Shown piece by piece: positions 8,000 to 15,449 of a stretch of 22,622 nucleotides of DNA. Both the position numbers and the translations under genes were made by a program. Each line of letters starts with the position of its first letter. Positions within the stretch are counted from its first letter, which is position 1. Below the pieces are notes generated by a model. The model was not told the origin of the DNA. It did no database searches and worked only from the letters and a program-made list of their open reading frames with translations. This stretch comes from an uncultured Clostridium sp. (GTDB taxonomy: Bacteria; Bacillota; Clostridia; TANB77; CAG-508), in assembly GCA_946497585.1 (NCBI GenBank), contig CAMMLF010000007.1, positions 1-22,622 on the forward strand. The letters run 5' to 3'.

Positions 8000-8008
8000 A
8001 TTATAACA
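8000..8008 (-). promoter_or_regulatory. Candidate extended -10 promoter of the lectin-fold-like gene
   Basis: On the minus strand TGT directly precedes a perfect TATAAT (8000-8005). No good -35 box lies 16-18 bp upstream, so the call rests on the extended -10. The leader would be about 36 bases long. It overlaps the region just before the topA stop codon and would allow expression separate from topA. Confidence 0.4.
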
Positions 8009-8014
8009 AACAAT

Positions 8015-10051
8015 TTATTTCTTTGCTCTAGTTTTTTTTGTTTTCTTTTTGGTCTCTTTTTTCTCAGGTTCCCACTTTTCTCCTGGCTTTGGTTTATTCC
8101 AAGAGATATAATTGCAAAATTTTGGGTTGTTCTCACAAATATAATATTTTTTACCCCTTTTTGTTTTTCTTACATGTACTTCGCCTCCACATACTGGACA
8201 AGGTACATCTATTTTTTCCACAAATGGTTTTACATTTTTACATTCAGGGTAACCAGGACAAGCTAAGAATTTGCCATATTTTCCGTATTTAACGACCATC
8301 ATTCTTCCACATTTTTCACAAGGAATATCTGTAACTTCTTCCTCTAACTTCACATGATCTAATTCTTTGTCTACTTTTTCCACTTCTTGTTCAAAAGGTG
8401 TGTAAAACTCTCTTATAACTTGTTTCCAAGGTTCTTTTCCTTCTGCAATTTCATCAAACTGATTTTCTATGTCAGCTGTAAATTCTACATTTACTATATC
8501 ACCAAAATTTTCTACTAATAGTTTGTTTACAACTTTTCCTAAATCTGTTGGTACAAGTTGCTTTTGCTCTTTTTGAACATATCTTCTATCTAATATTGTT
8601 GATATTATTGTAGCATAAGTACTTGGTCTTCCTATACCTTTTTCTTCCAGTGCTTTTACCAAACTTGCTTCTGTATATCTTGGTGGTGGCTCTGTAAAGC
8701 TTTGTTTTGCATCTAGTTTTTCTTTTTTGACCTCTTCACCTTTTACTAAATCAGGTATGTGGCTTTCTTCGTCTTCGTTTGTTTTATCATCTCTGTCTTC
8801 TACATATAATGTCATAAATCCTTTGAATTTAAGTGTTTGTCCACTAGCTCTAAAATTATAATTGTTTGCATCTATATTTGCAGATATTGTATCATATACT
8901 GCTGGCGCCATTTGACTTGCGATAAATCTATTATATATTAATCTATATAATTTAAATTCATCTGGTGTTAATGAGTCTTTTATTTTTTCTGGTTCTAAAT
9001 CTATATATGTTGGTCTTATACCTTCATGTGCATCTTGAGCTCCAGCCTTTGTTCTATAATATCTATTTTCATAATAGTTTGCACCATATTTATTTGTAAT
9101 ATGCGTTTTTGCAGCATTTCTTGCTTCTTCTGAAATTCTTGTTGAGTCTGTTCTCATATATGTTATTAAACCAACTGTGCCCCTATCTTCGACTTTAACT
9201 CCTTCATAAAGTCTTTGTGCAACTTGCATTGTTTTTCTAATAGGAAAGCTTAATTTTCTTGAAGCTTCTTGTTGCATTGTACTTGTTGTAAATGGTGGTG
9301 CTGGTGTTCTTTTCTTCTCACCTTTTTTTACATCTGTTACAATATATTTTGCATTTTTTAAGTTTTGCAAAATTTCATCTACTTCTTCTTTTTTATGAAG
9401 CTCTATTTTTTTGCCATCTTTTCCATAGAATCTTGCTATGAATTTATCATCATTTTTAGAAAGTGTAGCTAATATGTTCCAATATTCCTCTGGTATGAAA
9501 TTTTCAATTTCATTTTCTCTGTCTACAATTAGTTTTACTGCAACAGATTGTACTCTACCTGCTGATAAACCTCTTTTTACCTTTTTCCAAAGTATAGGAC
9601 TTATTTTGTAACCTACTATTCTATCTAATACACGTCTTGCTTGTTGTGCATCTGTTAAATTTTTATCTATCTTTCTAGGTTTTTTTATTGATTCTTTTAC
9701 TGTTTCTTTTGTAATTTCATTAAATGTAACTCTACAAACAGCATCTTCTGGTATGCCTAAAAGATACGCTAAATGCCAAGCAATTGCCTCACCCTCACGG
9801 TCAGGGTCAGTTGCTAAGTATACTACTTTTGCATTTTTTGCATCCTTTTTTAAACTATTTATTAAATTTGCTTTGCCTCTAATGTTGATATATTGAGGTT
9901 CAAAATCATGTTCTACATCTATACCTAGTTTTGATTTGGGCAAATCTCTAACATGTCCCATTGAAGCAACTACTTTTACATTGCTTCCCAAAAACTTTTT
10001 TATTGTATTTGCTTTTGAAGGAGATTCCACAATTATTAATTTGTCTGCCAT
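8015..10051 (-). CDS. topA: DNA topoisomerase I (type IA)
   Basis: TopA relaxes negatively supercoiled DNA by cutting and passing one strand. The 678-residue protein has the Toprim domain at the N-terminus (IIVESPSKA with Glu9; DPDREGE at 82-88). The catalytic tyrosine is Tyr298 in GLITYMRTDSTRIS. Conserved blocks such as GRPSTYA lie in the core. Two C-terminal zinc ribbons follow, each with four cysteines (about 578-604 and 618-646), then a very basic tail rich in Lys and Thr that could add DNA contacts. Length is normal for Firmicutes. The ATG at 10051 has a moderate ribosome site (GAGAGGA, 7 bases away). It follows murG by 89 bases. No clear promoter is seen between them, although an imperfect hairpin is. 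Confidence 0.98.
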   Translation of the reverse strand: MADKLIIVESPSKANTIKKFLGSNVKVVASMGHVRDLPKSKLGIDVEHDFEPQYINIRGKANLINSLKKDAKNAKVVYLATDPDREGEAIAWHLAYLLGIPEDAVCRVTFNEITKETVKESIKKPRKIDKNLTDAQQARRVLDRIVGYKISPILWKKVKRGLSAGRVQSVAVKLIVDRENEIENFIPEEYWNILATLSKNDDKFIARFYGKDGKKIELHKKEEVDEILQNLKNAKYIVTDVKKGEKKRTPAPPFTTSTMQQEASRKLSFPIRKTMQVAQRLYEGVKVEDRGTVGLITYMRTDSTRISEEARNAAKTHITNKYGANYYENRYYRTKAGAQDAHEGIRPTYIDLEPEKIKDSLTPDEFKLYRLIYNRFIASQMAPAVYDTISANIDANNYNFRASGQTLKFKGFMTLYVEDRDDKTNEDEESHIPDLVKGEEVKKEKLDAKQSFTEPPPRYTEASLVKALEEKGIGRPSTYATIISTILDRRYVQKEQKQLVPTDLGKVVNKLLVENFGDIVNVEFTADIENQFDEIAEGKEPWKQVIREFYTPFEQEVEKVDKELDHVKLEEEVTDIPCEKCGRMMVVKYGKYGKFLACPGYPECKNVKPFVEKIDVPCPVCGGEVHVRKTKRGKKYYICENNPKFCNYISWNKPKPGEKWEPEKKETKKKTKKTRAKK

Positions 10052-10140
10052 TTTTTAATCCTCTCATTTTTTTAAAATTCACAGTATTTTTTAGAAAGCT
10101 ACAATATATATTCTGAAGCTTTTAGCGCCCTATTGTAATA

Positions 10141-11247
10141 TTACATTTTCAATTCATTATAAATTTTATCTTCTACATTTTTTGTAGATAGCTTATGTGC
10201 ATTTGTCCCCATTGTTTCTAATGCACTTCTATCTTTCGCCAATTTTGTTATTGTAGCATTTAAAAGCTCTGCTGTCAAGCTTTTGTCTAATATTACTTTT
10301 GCTGCATTTTGTTTTTCTAATACTCTTGCATTATATTCTTGATGATTTTCTGCTGCAAATGGAAATGGTATGAATATTGCTGGTTTGCCTACATTTTCAA
10401 TTTCTGTCACAGTCATTGCTCCACTTCTTGAAACGATTAAATCTGCTATATTCATTATTTCTTCCATATTATATATGTATGGCATTACTTTTATACCATT
10501 TATTTTATCTATGTCCATATTTTCTTTTAGTAAATCTTGTTTTACTTTTTCGTATTGCTCTGGTCCTGCAGCCCATATTATTTGATAATTTGTATTCATT
10601 TTGTTTTTTATAATGTCTGTCATACTTTTATTTATACTTTGCGCACCTTGACTTCCGCCAAAAACTAATACCAGTGGCTTTTCTTTTAAAAATCCTAGCT
10701 CTTGTTTTTTACTATTTATTTCAGCTTTAGTTAAGTTTAATTTTTTTACTTTGGTTGGCGTGCCAGTGTAAACAATTTCTTTTGCCTTTGGTAATCGATC
10801 TTTTGCCTCTTTAAATCCTACTAAGATTTTTTCAGCTTTTTTTGAAAGCATTTTTGTAGCTACACCTGGAAGTACATTGCTTTCATGAATTATGTATGGT
10901 ATTTTTAGCTTTTTAGCTGCAATGCAAACTGATATACAAATATACCCACCTGTACCAATTACTAAGTCTGGTTTAAATTCCTTAAGTATATTTTTTGCCT
11001 CAGTAATAGAATGAATAGTTTTTGCTAATCTTTTTACATTTTTTATGCTTAACTCTCTAGATATTCCATATGAATCTATTGTTTTTAGCTCATATCCTGC
11101 TCTTGGAACTAAATTTGTTTCTAATCCTCTGGCTGTTCCAATAAATATTATCTTAGAGTTTGGCTCTTCTTTCATTATTTTATTAGCAATTGCTATTCCA
11201 GGATTTATATGCCCTCCTGTTCCAGCTGCAGCTATTACAACTTTCAT
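10141..11247 (-). CDS. murG: UDP-N-acetylglucosamine--undecaprenyl-PP-MurNAc-pentapeptide transferase
   Basis: MurG adds GlcNAc to lipid I on the inner face of the membrane, giving lipid II, the last cytoplasmic step of peptidoglycan synthesis. The 368-residue protein has the GT-B glycine-rich loops GTGGHINPG (9-17) and GTGGY (98-102), and HESNVLPG (121-128). In the second domain are FGGSQGAQSIN (196-206), SRSGAMTVTEI (273-283) and the donor-binding FPFAAENHQEYNA. Length is normal. The ATG at 11247 lies only 8 bases after the ftsW stop. The TAG stop of ftsW forms the first bases of its ribosome site (TAGGAGGA), so the two are probably translationally coupled. Confidence 0.98.
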   Translation of the reverse strand: MKVVIAAAGTGGHINPGIAIANKIMKEEPNSKIIFIGTARGLETNLVPRAGYELKTIDSYGISRELSIKNVKRLAKTIHSITEAKNILKEFKPDLVIGTGGYICISVCIAAKKLKIPYIIHESNVLPGVATKMLSKKAEKILVGFKEAKDRLPKAKEIVYTGTPTKVKKLNLTKAEINSKKQELGFLKEKPLVLVFGGSQGAQSINKSMTDIIKNKMNTNYQIIWAAGPEQYEKVKQDLLKENMDIDKINGIKVMPYIYNMEEIMNIADLIVSRSGAMTVTEIENVGKPAIFIPFPFAAENHQEYNARVLEKQNAAKVILDKSLTAELLNATITKLAKDRSALETMGTNAHKLSTKNVEDKIYNELKM

Positions 11248-11255
11248 AAATCCTC

Positions 11256-12455
11256 CTATATTTTTTTCGCTGACCTAGATATATTCATAAGTATTCCCAT
11301 TGCTGATAATAATATAACTAGTGAACTTCCTCCATAGCTTAAGAATGGAAGTGAAATTCCGGTATTTGGTATTGTATTTGTTACAACCGCTATGTTTAAT
11401 ATTACTTGTACTGCAATTAATGCAGTAATGCCTATTGCTATTAAACTTCCAAAACTATCTTTTGCTCTTATTGCTATAAGTACTCCTCTTACTATTAACA
11501 CTGTAAATAATGCAAGTACTACTGCACAACCTACAAATCCTAGTTCTTCAGCTAAAATAGCAAATATAAAGTCATTGTGTGCTTCTGGTATGTATAAGTA
11601 TTTTTGAGTACTTTCTCCTAATCCTACTCCAAATAACCCTCCTGAACCTATGGCATATAGTCCTTGAACGGTTTGATAAGATGTTCCACTTGTATTTGCC
11701 CAAGGGTCAAGCCACGCCATAATTCTGTCAGACCTAAAGCTGCTCATTAACTTATCTTTTACAAATGGGAATGCAATTGCACAAGCTCCTAAAGCTGTAC
11801 ATGCTAAAGCTCCTAAGTATCTGAGTTTGCATCCACTCATTATTATCATAACAACTGTAACCAAACCTATAATTATTCCTGCACTTAAATGGTTTTGTAC
11901 AAGTAATAATACCAGTATTGGTATTCCTACTGCAATTAATGGTTTTAGGCAAGATTTCCATATTCCTTCTATTTTATTGTTTGGGTCACTATAGTATCCT
12001 GCTACCCAAATTATTAAACCTATTTTTGTTATCTCTGATGGCTGAATACCAATTCCAATATTTATCCATCTTCTTGCACCATTTGCATCTGAACCTATTA
12101 CTGGCAATAGTACAAGAAATAATATTGCAATTGATAATATGTATATTAATTTGTAAAAATGTTTGTATATATCATAATTTATTTTTGATAAGATAAACAT
12201 AAATACTAATCCCATTACTGTTGCAATGCATTGTGTTCTAAAATATGTATAACTATTTCCTGATTCGGCCAATGCTGATGGACTACTAGCAGATAACACC
12301 ATTACTAAACCTAATGCTACAAGCATTAAGACTACAATTAACAAAGGTAAATCTACTCGATTACCAGATTTTAAAGATGATAAATTAAATTTGCTTTTAG
12401 AATCATTTTGGTTACCACTTTTCTTTTTAGTAACTTTTTTAGTTGCTACCTGCAT
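11256..12455 (-). CDS. ftsW: SEDS peptidoglycan glycosyltransferase FtsW
   Basis: FtsW polymerises lipid II into septal glycan strands together with a partner penicillin-binding protein. The 399-residue protein has a basic, Ser/Lys-rich cytoplasmic N-terminus of about 34 residues and about ten membrane helices. SEDS hallmarks are GARRWI (126-131), QPSE (138-141), the long loop AIGSGGLFGVGLGESTQKY, then EAHNDFIFAILAEELG with the presumed catalytic Asp295, and TGISLPFLSYGGSSL. The loop and position in the murE-mraY-ftsW-murG series point to FtsW, not RodA or SpoVE, although SpoVE is close in sequence and cannot be fully excluded in a spore-former. The ATG at 12455 follows AAGGA by 7 bases. Confidence 0.93.
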   Translation of the reverse strand: MQVATKKVTKKKSGNQNDSKSKFNLSSLKSGNRVDLPLLIVVLMLVALGLVMVLSASSPSALAESGNSYTYFRTQCIATVMGLVFMFILSKINYDIYKHFYKLIYILSIAILFLVLLPVIGSDANGARRWINIGIGIQPSEITKIGLIIWVAGYYSDPNNKIEGIWKSCLKPLIAVGIPILVLLLVQNHLSAGIIIGLVTVVMIIMSGCKLRYLGALACTALGACAIAFPFVKDKLMSSFRSDRIMAWLDPWANTSGTSYQTVQGLYAIGSGGLFGVGLGESTQKYLYIPEAHNDFIFAILAEELGFVGCAVVLALFTVLIVRGVLIAIRAKDSFGSLIAIGITALIAVQVILNIAVVTNTIPNTGISLPFLSYGGSSLVILLSAMGILMNISRSAKKI

Positions 12456-12532
12456 TTACTCATCCTTTCTTTAATTAAGAATATATATTGGCTCTGATTT
12501 GGAAATATATTATGATTTGTAATCAAGTTTTT

Positions 12533-13510
12533 CTAAATCGCCATTATTCCCACCATACACATTATAAGTGTTATTAAGCTAAATATTGAAACAATCTTAT
12601 TTTCTTTCCATCCCGAAAGTTCAAAGTGATGGTGTATTGGTGCCATTTTAAACAATCTATTTCCTGTTTTTTTGAAATATGCTACTTGCAAAATTACTGA
12701 AACTGTTTCTATTACAGGCACTATTGCAATTATAATTAATAATAATGGTAATTTTAAATAAAGTGCAATTCCTGCTATAGCTCCACCTAAAAGCAATGAA
12801 CCCGTATCTCCCATAAATACATGTGCTGGGTGCAAGTTAAATAGTAAAAATCCTAATGCAGACCCAATCATAATGCATCCAAATATTGTTGTTTCTTTTA
12901 TATCCCATATTATTGAAATTACTGTTAAACAAGTAAGTATTATTGTTGTGACACTTGTTGACAAACCATCTATTCCATCTGTCAAATTAACTGCATTTGT
13001 TGTAGCCAAAATTACTATTACTGCAAATGGTATGTATAACCATAATGGTAGTGTAATGTATTTGTTTACAAATGGTATATATATGTCTGTTCCATTTTCA
13101 AAGTTAAATATTAACATTACTACATATGCAACTGCTATAACCATTAACCCTAGCATTTTTAGTTTTGGGCTTAATCCATCTGTATTATGTAATACAACTT
13201 TTTTAAAATCGTCTATAAAGCCTATTAGTCCAAATCCAATTGTAACAAAGACCATTGGTAATAGCCTTGTCGCTATTTCTGGTTCGTCCCCAGCATAATC
13301 TATATATAAAAATGCGCTAAGTAATAATGTGGTTATTATTAATATAAGTCCTCCCATTGTAGGAGTTCCTTTTTTCCTTAAATGTGATTGTGGTCCGTCT
13401 TCTCTTTCTGATTGCCCTACTTTTAATTTTCTAAGTATCGGTATTACTATTAATGATATTACTATGCTTACTGCAAAAGATAATAATAATATCTTTATTT
13501 GAAAACTCAT
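12533..13510 (-). CDS. mraY: Phospho-N-acetylmuramoyl-pentapeptide transferase
   Basis: MraY transfers phospho-MurNAc-pentapeptide from UDP to undecaprenyl phosphate, making lipid I. The 325-residue, multi-helix membrane protein carries the family motifs: KKGTPTMGGL (46-55), the Mg-binding FIDDFKK with Asp100 and Asp101, NLTDGIDGL (175-183), FMGDTGSLLLG (232-242) and MAPIHHHFELSGW (289-301). Length is normal. The ATG at 13510 follows a GGGGGA ribosome site by about 8 bases. murE lies directly upstream with no murF between them, and ftsW directly downstream with no murD, so the cluster is reduced compared with the common order. Confidence 0.98.
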   Translation of the reverse strand: MSFQIKILLLSFAVSIVISLIVIPILRKLKVGQSEREDGPQSHLRKKGTPTMGGLILIITTLLLSAFLYIDYAGDEPEIATRLLPMVFVTIGFGLIGFIDDFKKVVLHNTDGLSPKLKMLGLMVIAVAYVVMLIFNFENGTDIYIPFVNKYITLPLWLYIPFAVIVILATTNAVNLTDGIDGLSTSVTTIILTCLTVISIIWDIKETTIFGCIMIGSALGFLLFNLHPAHVFMGDTGSLLLGGAIAGIALYLKLPLLLIIIAIVPVIETVSVILQVAYFKKTGNRLFKMAPIHHHFELSGWKENKIVSIFSLITLIMCMVGIMAI

Positions 13511-13543
13511 TTGTATTTCCCCCTAAGCGTTTTTAAAACGTTT

Positions 13544-13586
13544 ACGTGCTTCGTTTAGCCTTTCATTTATTTTTATTCACGTGCTT
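13544..13586. repeat. Short direct repeat in the murE-mraY spacer
   Basis: ACGTGCTT occurs at 13544-13551 and again at 13579-13586, 35 bp apart, in a 91-base spacer that is richer in GC than its surroundings. The second copy also forms a weak 5-bp hairpin (TCACG with CGTGA). It could be a remnant of an intergenic element; no function is evident. Confidence 0.35.
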
Positions 13587-13601
13587 TGCCCGTGATTTAA
13601 T

Positions 13602-15107
13602 TTATTTTTTAGTAGTCTTTGTTGATTCGTCGTTTTCCATCTCATCTATGATTTGTGCTACTATTTCTCTTTCATCATAATGATGTTTTACATGATTTAT
13701 TTCTTGATATGTTTCATGGCCTTTACCAGCTAAAACTATTATATCATTTTTATTTGCCATTTTTATAGCTTTTTTTATAGCTTCTGTTCTATCTACTATA
13801 CACTCATATCTATTACTTGTCTTTTTAATACCTTCTTCAATTTCTTTTACAATTGTTTCCGGGTCTTCTGTTCTTGGATTGTCTGAAGTTATTATTGTGT
13901 AAGCTGCTATTTTACCTGATATAGCGCCCATTAAAGGTCTTTTTGTTTTGTCTCTATCACCTCCACATCCAAAAACTGATATTACCCTACCTCTAGTATA
14001 TGATTTAACAGCTTGTAATATGTTTTCTAAACTTTCTGGTGAATGAGCATAATCTATCATAATAGTTAAGCCAAGTTTGTTGTCTACAAGTTCGCTTCTT
14101 CCTGGTACTTTAACTGTTTCTAATGCTGATTTAATATTTTCTGTAGTGCATCCTAATTTTTCTGCAACTGAAATTGCAGCTAAACTATTGTACACACTAA
14201 ATCTACCGGGAATGTCTGTTTTTATTCTTTCATTTTTTCCATTTACTTTGGCTCTAAAATCTACATATGAATTTGTAATTGTTATGTCTTTTGCAAGTAA
14301 ATCGCTTTCATTATCTATTCCATATGTTCTAAATATACAATTTGGAGCAAGTTTTGGTACTCTTATTGTATTTATATCATCAACATTTATAAAGCCATAT
14401 TTGCACATTTGAAATAATTTAACTTTTGAGTTAAAGTAATCTTCCATATCTGGATGTTCTTTTTCACTAATATGATCCTCTGAAAAATTAGTAAATATGC
14501 CTATGTTAAAGTCTGTGCCATCTACCCTATGTAATTTTAAACTTTGTGATGAAACTTCCATTACACAAGCTGTGCATCCGTCTTTTACCATTTGAGCGAA
14601 TAAGCTTTGTAATTTAATACTGTCTGGAGTTGTTCTATCACTATCTTCTAACTTTTTGTTACCTGAATATGCAGCAATAGTTCCAATTAAACCTGTTTTT
14701 ATGCCTTGCTTTTCTAGAATTGATTTTATCATAAATGTAGTTGTTGTTTTGCCTTTTGTACCTGTAACACCTATAACTTGCATTTTTCTTGATGGATTGT
14801 CATAGTAGTTGCAAGCTATAAATGCTGTTGCAATTCTTGAGTCTGGTGAAGTTATTAAAACTACATCTTGAGGTATTATGTTCATTACATTTTTTAGTTC
14901 AGACTCGTCAATTAAAATAACTTTTGCACCATTTTGAATTGCTGATTGTATGTATTTATGTCCATCTGTGTCAAAGCCTTTTATTGCTATAAACATATCT
15001 CCTTGCTTTATGTTTCTAGAGTCTGTGCTTATGTTGTTTACTTCTACATCTAAATTTCCTTTAGCTTTTAGTCCTTCGATTCCTGCGATAATATTTTTTA
15101 AATTCAT
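13602..15107 (-). CDS. murE: UDP-N-acetylmuramoyl-tripeptide synthetase, predicted meso-DAP-adding
   Basis: MurE adds the third amino acid to UDP-MurNAc-L-Ala-D-Glu with ATP. The 501-residue protein has the Mur-ligase ATP loop GVTGTKGKTT (113-122), MEVSSQSL (183-190), the lysine expected to be carbamylated (Lys228 in YFNSK), DYAHSPESL (352-360), FGCGGDRDKTKRP (379-391) and GKGHE (461-465). The motif DNPRTEDP (409-416) is the one found in meso-diaminopimelate-adding enzymes; lysine-adding ones differ at the Arg. The cell wall is therefore probably DAP-type. The ATG at 15107 matches the family start, but the only strong ribosome site lies about 28 bases upstream, in front of a two-codon ORF and a hairpin (separate entry). 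It is the first gene of the mur-fts group. Confidence 0.97.
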   Translation of the reverse strand: MNLKNIIAGIEGLKAKGNLDVEVNNISTDSRNIKQGDMFIAIKGFDTDGHKYIQSAIQNGAKVILIDESELKNVMNIIPQDVVLITSPDSRIATAFIACNYYDNPSRKMQVIGVTGTKGKTTTTFMIKSILEKQGIKTGLIGTIAAYSGNKKLEDSDRTTPDSIKLQSLFAQMVKDGCTACVMEVSSQSLKLHRVDGTDFNIGIFTNFSEDHISEKEHPDMEDYFNSKVKLFQMCKYGFINVDDINTIRVPKLAPNCIFRTYGIDNESDLLAKDITITNSYVDFRAKVNGKNERIKTDIPGRFSVYNSLAAISVAEKLGCTTENIKSALETVKVPGRSELVDNKLGLTIMIDYAHSPESLENILQAVKSYTRGRVISVFGCGGDRDKTKRPLMGAISGKIAAYTIITSDNPRTEDPETIVKEIEEGIKKTSNRYECIVDRTEAIKKAIKMANKNDIIVLAGKGHETYQEINHVKHHYDEREIVAQIIDEMENDESTKTTKK

Positions 15108-15116
15108 AAACTTCTT

Positions 15117-15144
15117 GTATGGTTTTTACGCCATACCCCTCCTT
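15117..15144 (-). promoter_or_regulatory. Structured murE translation leader with two-codon ORF
   Basis: On the minus strand a strong Shine-Dalgarno sequence AAGGAGGGG (15136-15144) is followed at once by a hairpin with a 6-bp stem (GTATGG, 15131-15136; CCATAC, 15117-15122) and an 8-base loop. Inside it an ATG (15132-15134) opens a two-codon ORF, ATG GCG TAA, exactly in frame with the murE ATG 27 bases later. If the hairpin forms, the Shine-Dalgarno sequence comes to about 9 bases from the murE start. Otherwise the small ORF would be translated first. Confidence 0.5.
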
Positions 15145-15154
15145 ATAAAAATAA

Positions 15155-15198
15155 ATTATACTTATTCTATTATATAACTTATTTTATTAAAAAAACAA
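15155..15198 (-). promoter_or_regulatory. Candidate promoter region of the murE operon
   Basis: Two perfect TATAAT boxes occur on the minus strand, at 15169-15174 and 15155-15160. The first has a TTGTTT (15193-15198) 18 bp upstream, which overlaps the terminator stem. The second has no good -35. The region is very AT-rich, so chance matches are likely, but a start here is expected because a terminator lies just upstream. Confidence 0.4.
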
Positions 15199-15227
15199 GA
15201 TTATATGCGAAATAATCTTGTTTTTTT
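15189..15227. terminator. Strong, possibly two-way terminator between the sensor kinase and murE
   Basis: Arms 15189-15203 and 15213-15227 are a perfect 15-bp inverted repeat around a 9-base loop. Each strand has seven A before and seven T after the core stem, so it can work in both directions. Its expected job is to end the sensor-kinase transcript on the minus strand before the murE promoter. Confidence 0.85.
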
Positions 15228-15236
15228 GGAATAAAA

Positions 15237-15432
15237 GTTACTATTCACAGTTAAGATTCTCTACTAAGGCTCCAATATACATTCTTCCGCATTTCGCTTC
15301 ACGATTCGTTCACATGGCTCACTCAGGCGCTCGCACGTTGCGCTCCGCTCCAAAGTCGTCTGCGCTCACTTGAAATGCTCTAGAACATATATTGTCGCCT
15401 TTATAAAAATAATATAAACTGTGAATAGTAAC
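15237..15432. mobile_element. MITE-like non-coding element with 16-bp terminal inverted repeats
   Basis: This is most of the only gene-free stretch over 300 bases (15108-15449). The ends, 15237-15252 and 15417-15432, are perfect 16-bp inverted repeats (GTTACTATTCACAGTT). The same six bases ATAAAA stand just outside both ends (15231-15236 and 15433-15438), as a target-site duplication would. Inside, a second pair of arms (15266-15295 and 15372-15401) matches at 23 of 30 positions, so the element can fold into a long imperfect hairpin. The centre (15296-15371) is GC-rich, unlike the AT-rich surroundings. It contains no ORF of note. This is the build of a miniature inverted-repeat transposable element moved by a transposase elsewhere. 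No second copy lies in this window. Confidence 0.8.
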
Positions 15433-15449
15433 ATAAAATTCAGTTCCTA

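Noticed and set aside
10083..10130. An imperfect hairpin between murG and topA as a terminator
   Set aside because: Several internal mismatches and no U run on the minus strand; at most a weak attenuator.
11752..11961. A 69-codon minus-strand frame inside ftsW
   Set aside because: It lies wholly within ftsW in another frame, with no ribosome site; ftsW is well supported.
12873..13298. A 141-codon open frame on the plus strand opposite mraY
   Set aside because: It is antisense to conserved MraY membrane helices, has no ribosome site, and its product is a low-complexity mirror of the real gene.
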